NCBI GenBank assembly: GCA_963930655.1
Contig: OZ005601.1
Coordinates: 18,282,001-18,346,000, forward strand
Length of the DNA stretch: 64,000 nucleotides
Origin: Myrica gale
Lineage: Eukaryota; Streptophyta; Magnoliopsida; Fagales; Myricaceae
Direction: 5' to 3'
The position numbers were made by a program, and so were the translations under genes. Positions 1 through 12,000 of the stretch are shown here, one piece after another. Within the stretch, counting starts at the first letter, position 1, and every line of letters starts with the position of its first letter. A model generated the notes under the pieces. That model saw only the letters and a program-made list of their open reading frames with translations, ran no database searches and was not told the origin of the DNA.

Positions 1-70
1 ATTCATCCTCAAGGTTCCTAATTTTCAAAGTGATTAATCGGAACTATTATTTATTGATATCTTGTGGTTT

Positions 71-171
71 AACTCTTCAATTAATCCATTTGCATCATTA
101 TCTTTGACATTAAGGTGTGTTACTTTTAATCTAATTAATATGGAGACTTTAGTTTTTATTGTTTGGTCTAT
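71..171 (+). repeat. Subunit A of the monomer (~101 bp)
   Basis: This is the first of seven related subunits in the first complete round of the monomer. It opens with 'aactcttcaattaatcc', continues with a CATCATTATCTTTGACATTAAGG stretch that matches the 'cttcatttcttca…ttaagg' core of other subunits, and closes with 'tttggtctatt'. It carries most of the reading frame found open in many monomers. It also contains the pair of 'agttt' words between which 9 bp are lost in five monomers at the right end of the window. Confidence 0.8.
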
Positions 172-271
172 TGCTCTTCATTTAATCTATTTGATTCGTT
201 TCTTAAATATTAAGTTATCAATTTTATAAACTAACTAATTTGAGGCTTTTTTCAACTATATTTTGTTCAAT
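172..271 (+). repeat. Subunit B of the monomer (~100 bp)
   Basis: It opens with 'tgctcttcatttaatct', has the core 'cgtttcttcaatattaag' in most copies, then 'ataaactaactaatttg', and closes with 'tatattttgttcaat'. Opening, core and closing all line up with subunits A, C, D, F and G at about 100 bp spacing. A 3 bp gain (aataatct for aatct) near its start marks a subset of monomers, for example at about 2860, 6875, 16686, 29170, 56238 and 58236. Confidence 0.8.
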
Positions 272-370
272 AACTCTTACATAAATCTTTCTGCTTAATT
301 TCGTTATCGCTAAGGTATGTAATTGTTAAATAAAGTAATTGCGATGATTTTGAATTTAGCTTTTGTCTAT
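272..370 (+). repeat. Subunit C of the monomer (~99 bp)
   Basis: It opens with 'aactcttacataaatct', has the variant core 'gcttaatttcgttatcgc' followed by 'taaggtatgtaattg', and closes with 'agcttttgtctat'. It is the most CpG-rich subunit (tttCGttatCGc, attgCGatg). Some monomers have lost the C of the second CpG (ttatgctaag), for example at about 4994, 7003, 16813, 29294 and 56362. Confidence 0.8.
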
Positions 371-470
371 ATCTGTTCCACTAATCTAATTGCTTCAATT
401 TCTTCAATGTTAAAGTATCTAATTTTAAACTAAATAATTTTGACAGATTTTCGTTTACATTTTAGTCGAT
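371..470 (+). repeat. Subunit D of the monomer (~100 bp)
   Basis: It opens 'atcttttccactaatct' (one base differs in this first copy), has the core 'tgcttcaatttcttcaatg', then 'ttaaagtatctaattttaaac', 'aataatttggacaga', and closes 'acattttagtcgat'. It is close to the ancestral subunit pattern. It contributes the extra 100 bp gained at about 53.8 kb. Confidence 0.8.
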
Positions 471-537
471 AACTCTTTCATGAATCTATTCGCTTCATTT
501 CTTCATGATTAAGGTATCTAACTGTCTTTTGATCTGT
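471..537 (+). repeat. Subunit E, truncated (~67 bp)
   Basis: It opens 'aactctttcattaatct' or 'aactctgtcattaatct', has the core 'tgcttcatttcttcatg' and 'attaaggtatctaactg', then stops at about 67 bp. The last third present in the other subunits ('aatttgga…tatattttggtc') is missing. The next subunit follows directly. Every monomer examined shares this shortening, so it predates amplification of the 669 bp unit. Confidence 0.78.
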
Positions 538-638
538 TATAAATCCACAAAATTAAGTTCTTCATTTTCTTCAAAATTATGCTATCCATTTTTGAAACTA
601 CATAATTTGTAATATTTTTCATTTATATTTTGGTCCAC
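538..638 (+). repeat. Subunit F of the monomer (~101 bp), two main sequence types
   Basis: Its 'tccacaaaattaagttcttc' aligns without gaps to 'tccactaatctaattgcttc' of subunit D, which fixes the register. The tail has two main forms. One is 'ccatttttgaaactacat…gtaatatttttcattta', as here. The other is 'aatttttaaactaatt…gaactattttaattta', which prevails from about 9.7 kb onward. A third, intermediate form with 'gcaatccagttttgaaac' occurs at 54.6-57.3 kb. Confidence 0.78.
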
Positions 639-739
639 AACTCTTGCATTAATGTATTTACAACATTTTATTCATCCTCAAGGTTTCTAATTTTCAAAGT
701 GATTAATCGGAACTATTATTTATTGATATCTTGTGGTTT
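639..739 (+). repeat. Subunit G of the monomer (~101 bp), holds the anchor box
   Basis: It opens 'aactcttgcattaatgt', carries the diverged core 'cattttattcatcctcaagg', then 'ttcctaattttcaaagtg', and closes 'gatatcttgtggttt'. The segment after 'gtgattaat' is a good type marker: cggaactatt, cggaacaatt, cggatcaatt, tggaattatt or tgaaattatt. Bases 1-70 of the window are the second half of the preceding G. Confidence 0.78.
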
Positions 740-3700
740 AACTCTTCAATTAATCCATTTGCATCATTATCTTTGACATTAAGGTGTGTTAGTTTTAATC
801 TAATTAATATGGAGACTTTAGTTTTTATTGTTTGGTCTATTGCTCTTCATTTAATCTATTTGATTCGTTTCTTAAATATTAAGTTATCAATTTTATAAAC
901 TAACTAATTTGAGGCTTTTTTCAACTATATTTTGTTCAATAACTCTTACATAAATCTATCTGCTTAATTTCGTTATCGCTAAGGTATGTAATTGTTAAAT
1001 AAAGTAATTGCGATGATTTTGAATTTAGCTTTTGTCTATATCTTTTCCACTAATCTAATTGCTTCAATTTCTTCAATGTTAAAGTATCTAATTTTAAACT
1101 AAATAATTTGGACAGATTTTCGTTTACATTTTAGTCGATAACTCTGTCATTAATCTATTTGCTTCATTTCTACATGATTAAGGTATCTAACTGTCTTTTA
1201 ATCTGTTATAAATCCACAAAATTAAGTTCTTCATTTTCTTCAATATTATGCTATCCATTTTTGAAACTACATAATTTGTAATATTTTTCATTTATATTTT
1301 GGTCCACAACTCTTGCATTAATGTATTTACAACATTTTATTCATCCTCAAGGTTCCTAATTTTCAAAGTGATTAATCGGAACTATTATTTATTGATATCT
1401 TGTGGTTTAACTCTTCAATTAATCCATTTGCATCATTATCTTTGACATTAAGGTGTGTTAGTTTTAATCTAATTAATATGGAGACTTTAGTTTTTATTGT
1501 TTGGTCTATTGCTCTTCATTTAATCTATTTGATTCGTTTCTTAAATATTAAGTTATCAATTTTATAAACTAACTAATTTGAGGCTTTTTTCAACTATATT
1601 TTGTTCAATAACTCTTACATAAATCTATCTGCTTAATTTCGTTATCGCTAAGGTATGTAATTGTTAAATAAAGTAATTGCGATGATTTTGAATTTAGCTT
1701 TTGTCTATATCTTTTCCACTAATCTAATTGCTTCAATTTCTTCAATGTTAAAGTATCTAATTTTAAACTAAATAATTTGGACAGATTTTCGTTTACATTT
1801 TAGTCGATAACTCTGTCATTAATCTATTTGCTTCATTTCTACATGATTAAGGTATCTAACTGTCTTTTAATCTGTTATAAATCCACAAAATTAAGTTCTT
1901 CATTTTCTTCAATATTATGCTATCCATTTTTGAAACTACATAATTTGTAATATTTTTCATTTATATTTTGGTCCACAACTCTTGCATTAATGTATTTACA
2001 ACATTTTATTCATCCTCAAGGTTCCTAATTTTCAAAGTGATTAATCGGAACTATTATTTATTGATATCTTGTGGTTTAACTCTTCAATTAATCCATTTGC
2101 GTCATTATCTTTGACATTAAGGTGTGTTACTTTTAATCTAATTAATATGGAGACTTTAGTTTTTATTGTTTGGCCTATTGCTCTTCATTTAATCTATTTG
2201 ATTCGTTTCTTCAATATTAAGTTATCAATTTTATAAACTAACTAATTTGAGGCTTTTTTCAACTATATTTTGTTCAATAACTCTTACATAAATCTATCTG
2301 CTTAATTTCGTTATCGCTAAGGTATGTAATTGTTAAATAAAGTAATTGCGATGATTTTCAATTTAGCTTTTGTCTATATCTTTTCCACTAATCTAATTGT
2401 TTCAATTTCTTCAATGTTAAAGTATCTAATTTTAAGCTAAATAATTTGGACAGATTTTCGTTTACATTTTAGTCGATAACTCTGTCATTAATCTATTTGT
2501 TTCATTTCTTCACGATTAAGGTATCTAACTGTCATTTGATCTGTTTTAATTCGACAAAACTAAATGCTTCATTTTCTTCAAAATTATGCTATCCATTTTT
2601 GAAACTACATAATTTGTAATATTTTTCATTTATATTTTGGACCACAACTCTTGCATTAATGTATTTACAACATTTTATTCATCCTCAAGGTTCCTAATTT
2701 TCAAAGTGATTAATCGGAACTATTATTTATTGATATCTTGTGGTTTAACTCTTCAATTAATCCATTTGCATCATTATCTTTGACATTAAGGTGTGTTACT
2801 TTTAATCCAATTAATATGGAGACTTTAGTTTTTATATTTTGGTCTATTGCTCTTCATTTAATAATCTATTTGATTCGTTTCTTCAATATTAAGTTATCTA
2901 TTTTATAAACTAACTAATTTGAGGCTTTTTTTCAACTATATTTTGTTCAATAACTCTTACATAAATCTATCTGCTTAATTTCGTTATCGCTAAGGTATGT
3001 AATTGTTAAATAAAGTAATTGCGATGATTTTGAATTTAGCTTTTGTCTATATCTTTTCCACTAATCTAATTGCTTCAATTTCTTCAATGTTAAAGTATCT
3101 AATTTTAAACTAAATAATTTGGACAGATTTTCGTTTACATTTTAGTCGATAACTCTGTCATTAATCTATTTGCTTCATTTCTTCATGATTAAGGTATCTA
3201 ACTGTCTTTTAATCTGTTATAAATCCACAAAATTAAGTTCTTCATTTTCTTCAATATTATGCTATCCATTTTTGAAACTACATAATTTGTAAGATTTTTC
3301 ATTTATATTTTGGTCCACAACTCTTGCATTAATGTATTTACAACATTTTATTCATCCTCAAGGTTCCTAATTTTCAAAGTGATTAATCGGAACTATTATT
3401 TATTGATATCTTGTGGTTTAACTCTTCAATTAATCCATTTGCATCATTATCTTTGACATTAAGGTGTGTTACTTTTAATCCAATTAATATGGAGACTTTA
3501 GTTTTTATTGTTTGGTCTATTGCTCTTCATTTAATCTATTTGATTCGTTTCTTCAATATTAAGTTATCAATTTTATAAACTAACTAATTTGAGGCTTTTT
3601 TCAACTATATTTTGTTCAATAACTCTTACATAAATCTATCTGCTTAATTTCGTTATCGCTAAGGTATGTAATTGTTAAATAAAGTAATTGCGATGATTTT

Positions 3701-6023
3701 GAATTTTGCTTTTTTCTATATCTTTTCCACTAATCTAATTGCTTCAATTTCTTCAATGTTAAAGTATCTAATTTTAAACTAAATAATTTGGACAGATTTT
3801 CGTTTACATTTTAGTCGATAACTCTTTCATTAATCTATTTGCTTCATTTCTTCATGATTAAGGTATCTAACTGTCTTTTGATCTGTTATAAATCCACAAA
3901 ATTAAGTTCTTCATTTTCTTCAATATTATGCTATACAATTTTTAAACTAATTAATTTGAACTATTTTAATTTATATTTCGGTCCACAACTCCTGCATTAA
4001 TGTATTTACAACATTTTATTCATCCTCAAGGTTCCAAATTTTCAAAGTGATTAATCGGAACTATTATTTATTGATATCTTGTGGTTTAACTCTTCAATTA
4101 ATCCATTTGCATCATTATCTTTGACTTTAAGGTGTGTTACTTTTAATCTAATTAATATGGAGACTTTAGTTTTTATTGTTTGGTCTATTGCTCTTCATTG
4201 AATCTATTTGATTCGTTTCTTCAATATTAAGTTATCAATTTTATAAACTAACTAATTTGAGGCTTTTTTCAACTATATTTTGTTCAATAACTCTTACATA
4301 AATCCATCTGCTTAATTTCGTTATCGCTAAGGTATGTAATTGTTAAAATAAAGTAATTGCGATGATTTTGAATTTAGCTTTTGTCTATATCTTTTCCACT
4401 AATCTAATTGCTTCAATTTCTTCAATGTTAAAGTATCTAATTTTAAACTAAATAATTTGGACAGATTTTCGTTTACATTTTAGTCGATAACTCTGTCATT
4501 AATCTATTTGCTTCATTTCTTCATGATTAAGGTATCTAACTGTCTTTTAATCTGTTATAAATCCACAAAATTAAGTTCTTCATTTTCTTCAAAATTATGC
4601 TATCCATTTTTGAAACTACATAATTTGTAATATTTTTAATTTATATTTTGGTCCACAACTCTTGCATTAATGTATTTACAACATTTTATTCATCCTCAAG
4701 GTTCCTAATTTTCAAAGTGATTAATCGGAACTATTATTTATTGATATCTTGTGGTTTAACTCTTCAATTAATCCATTTGCATCATTATCTTTGACATTAA
4801 GGTGTGTTACTTTTAATCTAATTAATATGGAGACTTTAGTTTTTATTGTTTGGTCTATTGCTCTTCATTTAATCTATTTGATTCGTTTCTTCAATATTAA
4901 GTTATCAATTTTATAAACTAACTAATTTGAGGCTTTTTTCAACTATATTTTGTTCAATAACTCTTCCATAAATCTATCTGCTTAATTTCGTTATGCTAAG
5001 GTATCTAATTGTTAAATAAAGTAATTGCGATGATTTTGAATTTATCTTTTCTCTATATCTTTTCCACTAATCTAATTGCTTCAATTTCTTCAATGTTAAA
5101 GTATCTAATTTTAAACTAAATAATTTGGACAGATTTTCGTTTACATTTTAGTCGATAACTCTGTCATTAATCTATTTGCTTCATTTCTTCATGATTAAGG
5201 TATCTAACAGTCTTTTAATCTGTTATAAATCTACAAAATTAAGTTCTTCATTTTTTTCAATATTATGCTATAATATTTTTAAACTAATTAATTTGAACTA
5301 TTTTAATTTATATTTCGGTCCACAACAACTGCATTAATGTATTTCCAACATTTTATTCATCCTCAAGGTTCCTAATTTTCAAAGTGATTAATTGAAATTA
5401 TTATTTATTGATATCTTGTGGTTTAACTCTTCAATTAATCAATTTGCATCATTATCTTTGACATTCATGTGTATTACTTTTAATCTAATTAATTTGGAGA
5501 CTTTAGTTTTTATAGTTTGGTCTATTGCTCTTCATTTAATCTATTTGATTCGTTTCTTCAATATTAAGTTATCTATTTTATAAACTAACTAATTTGAGGC
5601 TTTTTTCAACTATATTTTGTTCAAAAACTCTTACATAAATCTATCTGCTTAATTTCGTTATCGCTAAGGTATGTAATTGTTAAATAAAGTAATTGCGATG
5701 ATTTTGAATTTAGCTTTTGTCTATATCTTTTCCACTAATCTAATTGCTTCAATTTCTTCAATGTTAAAGTATCTAATTTTGAACTAAATAATTTGGACAG
5801 ATTTTCATTTACATTTTAGTCGATAACTCTGTCATTAATCTATTTGCTTCATTTCTTCATGATTAAGGTATCTAACTGTCTTTTGATCTGTTATAAATCC
5901 ACAAAATTAAGTTCTTCATTTTCTTCAAAATTATGCTATCCATTTTTGAAACTACATAATTTGTAATATTTTTCATTTATATTTTGGTCCACAACTCTTG
6001 CATTAATGTATTTACAACATTTT

Positions 6024-9000
6024 ATTCATCCTCAAGGTTCCTAATTTTCAAAGTGATTAATCGGAACTATTATTTATTGATATCTTGTGGTTTAACTCTT
6101 CAATTAATCAATTTGCATCATTATCTTTGACATTAAGGTGTGTTACTTTTAATCTAATTAATATGGAGACTTTAGTTTTTATTGTTTGGTCTATTGCTCT
6201 TCATTTAATCTATTTGATTCGTTTCTTCAATATTAAGTTATCAATTTTATAAACTAACTAATTTGAGGCTTTTTTCAACTATATTTTGTTCAATAACTCT
6301 TACATAAATCTATCTGCTTAATTTCGTTATCGCTAAGGTATGTAATTGTTAAATAAAGTAATTGCGATGATTTTGAATTTAGCTTTTGTCTATATCTTTT
6401 CCACTAATCTAATTGCTTCAATTTCTTCAATGTTAAAGTATCTAATTTTAAACTAAATAATTTGGACAGATTTTCGTTTACATTTTAGTCGATAACTCTG
6501 TCATTAATCTATTTGCTTTATTTCTTCATGATTAAGATATCTAACTGTCTTTTAATCTGTTATAAATCCACAAAATTAAATTCTTCATTTTCTTCAAAAT
6601 TATGCTATCGATTTTTGAAACTACATAATTTGTAATATTTTTCATTTATATTTTGGTCCACAACTCTTGCATTAATGTATTTACAACATTTTATTCATCC
6701 TCAAGGTTCCTAATTTTCAAAGTGATTAATCGGAACTATTATTTATTGATATCTTGTGGTTTAACTCTTCAATTAATCCATTTGCATCATTATCTTTGAC
6801 ATTAAGGTGTGTTACTTTTAATCTAATTAATATGGAGACTTTAGTTTTTATAGTTTGGTCTATTGCTCTTCATTTAATAATCTATTTGATTCGTTTCTTC
6901 AATATTAAGTTCTCTGTTTTATAAACTAACTAATTTGAGGCTTTTTTCAACTATATTTTGTTCAATACCTCTTCCATAAATCTATCTGCTTAATTTCGTT
7001 ATGCTAAGGTATCTAATTGTTAAATAAAGTAATTGCGATGATTTTGAATTTATCTTTTCTCTATATCTTTTCCACTAATCTAATTGCTTCAATTTCTTCA
7101 ATGTTAAAGTATCTAATTTTAAACTAAATAATTTGGACAGATTTTCGTTTACATTTTAGTCGATAACTCTGTCATTAATCTATTTGCTTCATTTCTTCAT
7201 GATTAAGGTATCTAACAGTCTTTTAATCTGTTATAAATCTACAAAATTAAGTTCTTCATTTTTTTAAATATTATGCTATAATATTTTTAAACTAATTAAT
7301 TTGAACTATTTTAATTTATATTTCGGTCCACAACAACTGCATTAATGTATTTCCAACATTTTATTCATCCTCAAGGTTCCTAATTTTCAAAGTGATTAAT
7401 TGAAATTATTATTTATTGATATCTTGTGGTTTAACTCTTCAATTAATCAATTTGCATCATTATCTTTGACATTCATGTGTATTACTTTTAATCTAATTAA
7501 TTTGGAGACTTTAGTTTTTATAGTTTGGTCTATTGCTCTTCATTTAATCTATTTGATTCGTTTCTTCAATATTAAGTTATCTATTTTATAAACTAACTAA
7601 TTTGAGGCTTTTTTCAACTATATTTTGTTCAATAACTCTTACATAAATCTATCTGCTTAATTTCGTTATCGCTAAGGTATGTAATTGTTAAATAAAGTAA
7701 TTGCGATGATTTTGAATTTAGCTTTTGTCTATATCTTTTCCACTAATCTAATTGCTTCAATTTCTTCAATGTTAAAGTATCTAATTTTAAACTAAATAAT
7801 TTAGACAGATTTTCGTTTACATTTTAGTCGATAACTCTTTCATTAATCTATTTGCTTCATTTCTTCATGATTAAGGTATCTAACTCTCTTTTGATCTGTT
7901 ATAAATCCACAAAATTAAGTTCTTCATTTTCTTCAATATTATGCTATACAATTTTTAAACTAATTAATTTGAACTATTTTAATTTATATTTCGGTCCACA
8001 ACTCCTGCATTAATGTATTTCCGACATTTTATTCATCCTCAAGGTTCCTAATTTTCAAAGTGATTAATTGGAATTATTATTTATTGATATCTTGTGGTTT
8101 AACTCTTCAATTAATCAATTTGCATCAATATCTTTGACATTCAGGTGTATTACTTTTAATCTAATTAATTGGAGACTTTAGTTTTTATAGTTTGGTCTAT
8201 TGCTATTCATTTAATCTATTTGATTCGTTTTTTCAATATTAAGTTATCTATTTTATAAACTAACTAATTTGAGGCTTTTTTCAACTATATTTTGTTCAAT
8301 AACTCTTACATAAATCTATCTGCTTAATTTCGTTATCGCTAAGGTATCTAATTATTGAATAAAGTAATTGCGATGATTTTGAATTTTGCTTTTGTCTATA
8401 TCTTTTCGATTAATCTAATTGCTTCAATTTCTTCAATGCTAAAGTATCTAATTTTTAGTCTAAATAATTTGGACAGATTTTCATTTATATTTTAGTCGAT
8501 AACTCTGTCATTAATCTATTTGCTTCATTTCTTCATGATTAAGGTATCTAACTATCTTTTGATCTGTTTTAATTCAACAAAACTAAATGCTTCATTTTCT
8601 TCAATATGATGCAATCCATTTTTAAACTAATTAATTTGAACTATTTTAATTTATATTTCGGTCTACAACTCTTGCATTAATGTATTTACAACATTTTATT
8701 CATCCTCAAGGTTCCTAATTTTCAAAGTGATTAATCGGAACAATTATTTATTGATATCTTGTGGTTTAACTCTTCAATTAATTTCGTTATCGCTAAGGTA
8801 TCCAATTGTTAAATAAAGTAATTGCGATGATTTTGAATTTTGCTATGGTCTATATCTTTTCGATTAATCTAATTGCTTCAATTTCTTCAATGTTAAAGTA
8901 TCTAATTTTTAGTCTAAATAATTTGGACTGATTTTCATTTATATTTTAGTCGATAACTCTGTCATTAATCTATTTGCTTCATTTCTTCATGATTAAGGTA

Positions 9001-12000
9001 TCTAACTATCTTTTGATCTGTTTTAATGCAACAAAACTAAATGCTTCATTTTCTTCAATATTATGCTATCCATTTTTGAAACTAATTAATTTGTAATATT
9101 TTTCATTTATATTTTGTTCCACAACTCTTGCATTAATGTATTTACAACATTTTATTCATCCTCAAGGTTCCTAATTTTCAAAGTGATTAATCGGAACTAT
9201 TATTTATTGATATCTTGTGGTTTAACTCTTCAATTAATCCATTTGCATCATTATCTTTGACATTAAGATGTGTTACTTTTAATCTAATTAATATGGAGAC
9301 TTTAGTTTTTATAGTTTGGTCTATTGCTCTTCATTTAATCTATTTGATTCGTTTCTTCAATATTAAGTTATCTATTTTATAAACTAACTAATTTGTGGCT
9401 TTTTTCAACTATATTTTGTTCAATAACTCTTCCATAAATCTATCTGCTTAATTTCGTTATCGCTAAGGTATCTAATTGTTAAATAAAGTAATTGTGATGA
9501 TTTTGAATTTAGCTTTTGTCTATATCTTTTCCACTAATCTAATTGCTTCAATTTCTTCAATGTTAAAGCATCTAATTTTAAACTAAATAATTTGGACAGA
9601 TTTTCGTTTACATTTTAGTCGATAACTCTTTCATTAATCTATTTGCTTCATTTCTTCATGATTAAGGTATCTAACTGTATTTTGATCTGTTACAATTCCA
9701 CAAAATTAAGTTCTTCATTTTCTTCAATATTATGCTATAAAATTTTTAAACTAATTAATTTGAACTATTTTAATTTATATTTCGGTCCACAACTCTTGCA
9801 TTAATGTATTTACAACATTTTATTCATCCTCAAGGTTCCTAATTTTCAAAGTGATTAATCGGAACAATTATTTATTGATATCTTGTGGTTTAACTCTTCA
9901 ATTAATCCATTTGCATCATTATCTTTGACATTAAGATGTGTTACTTTTAATCTAATTAATATGGAGACTTTAGTTTTTATAGTTTGGTCTATTGCTCTTC
10001 ATTTAATTTATTTTATTCGTTTCTTCAATATTAAGTTCTCTATTTTATAAACTAACTAATTTGTGGCTTTTTTCAACTATATTTTGTTCAATAACTCTTA
10101 CATAAATCTATCTGCTTAATTTCGTTATCGCTAAGGTATCCAATTGTTAAATAAAGTAATTGCGATGATTTTGAATTTAGCTTTTGTCTATATCTTTTCC
10201 ACTAATCTGATTGCTTCAATTTCTTCAATGTTAAAGCATCTAATTTTAAACTAAATAATTTGGACAGATTTTCGTTTACATTTTAGTCGATAACTCTGTC
10301 ATTAATCTATTTGTTTCATTTCTTCATGATTAAGGTATCTAACTGTCTTTTGATCTGTTACAATTCCACAAAATTAAGTTCTTCATTTTCTTCAATATTA
10401 TGCTATAAAATTTTTGAACTAATTAATTTGAACTATTTTAATTTATATTTCGGTCCACAACTCTTGCATTAATGTATTTACAACATTTTATTCAGCCTCA
10501 AGGTTCCTAATTTTCAAAGTGATTAATCGGATCAATTATTTATTGATATCTTGTGGTTTAACTCTTCAATTAATCCATTTGCATCATTATCTTTGACATT
10601 AAGATGTGTTACTTTTAATCTAATTAATATGGAGACTTTAGTTTTTATAGTTTGGTCTATTGCTCTTCATTTAATTTATTTGATTCGTTTCTTCAATATT
10701 AAGTTCTCTATTTTATAAACTAACTAATTTGAGGCTTTTTTCAACTATATTTTGTTCAAAAACTCTTACATAAATCTATCTGCTTAATTTCGTTATCGCT
10801 AAGGTATCCAATTGTTAAATAAAGTAATTGCGATGATTTTGAATTTAGCTTTTGTCTATATCTTTCCACTAATCTGATTGCTTCAATTTCTTCAATGTTA
10901 AAGCATCTAATTTTAAACTAAATAATTTGGACAGATTTTCGTTTACATTGTAGTCGATAACTCTGTCATTAATCTATTTGCTTCATTTCTTCATGATTAA
11001 GGTATCTAACTGTCTTTTAATCTGTTATAAGTCCACAAAATTAAGTTCTTCATTTTCTTCAATATTATGCTACACAATTTTTAAACTAATTAATTTGAAC
11101 TATTTTAATTTATATTTCGGTCCACAACTCTTGCATTAATGTATTTACAACATTTTATTCATCCTCAAGGTTCCTAATTTTCAAAGTGATTAATCGGAAC
11201 AATTATTTATTGATATCTTGTGGTTTAACTCTTCAATTAATCCATTTGCATCATTATCTTTGACATTAAGATGTGTTACTTTTAATCTAATTAATATGGA
11301 GACTTTAGTTTTTATAGTTTGGTCTATTGCTCTTCATTTAATTTATTTGATTCGTTTCTTCAATATTAAGTTCTCTATTTTATAAACTAACTAATTTGTG
11401 GCTTTTTTCAACTATATTTTGTTCAATAACTCTTCCATAAATCTATCTGCTTAATTTCGTTATCGCTAAGGTATCTAATTGTTAAATAAAGTAATTGCGA
11501 TGATTTTGAATTTAGCTTTTGTCTATATCTTTTCCACTAATCTGATTGCTTCAATTTCTTCAATGTTAAAGCATCTAATTTTAAACTAAATAATTTGGAC
11601 AGATTTTCGTTTACATTTTAGTCGATAACTCTTTCATTAATCTATTTGCTTCATTTCTTCATGATTAAGGTATCTAACTGTATTTTGATCTGTTACAATT
11701 CCACAAAATTAAGTTCTTCATTTTCTTCAATATTATGCTTTACAATTTTTAAACTAATTAATTTGAACTATTTTAATTTATATTTCGGTCCACAACTCCT
11801 GCATTAATGTATTTCCAACATTTTATTCATCCTCAACGTTCCTAATTTTCAAAGTGATTAATTGGAATTATTATTTATTGATATCTTGTGGTTTAACTCT
11901 TCAATTAATCCATTTGCATCATTATCTTTGACATTAAGATGTGTTACTTTTAATCTAATTAATATGGAGACTTTAGTTTTTATAGTTTGGTCTATTGCTC

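Larger units (their letters stand above)
1..6023 (+). repeat. Left block of nine monomers
   Basis: Monomers start at 1, 670, 1339, 2008, 2677, 3350, 4018, 4688 and 5355. Most are of the 669 bp type with the 'actacataatttgtaat' form of subunit F. The monomer at 3350 and the one at 4688 switch to the other form of F. The second half of monomer 4688 and the start of 5355 (tgaaattatt) match members b and c of the higher-order repeat that follows, with an offset of 2,008 bp. No gene is seen here. Confidence 0.9.

Noticed and set aside
321-340. CENP-B box-like motif in subunit C (tttcgttatcgctaagg)
   Set aside because: It shares TTCG with the known box but lacks the required A and the CGGG block at the right spacing.
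5392-5583. Repeated 60-66 codon + strand open frames (for example 5392, 7400, 17211, 29694, 48654, 52662, 58763) as a gene family
   Set aside because: They begin at TTG or at a non-initiator context, lie at the same place in each satellite monomer, have no supporting motif, and come and go with single satellite variants. They are by-products of the repeat.
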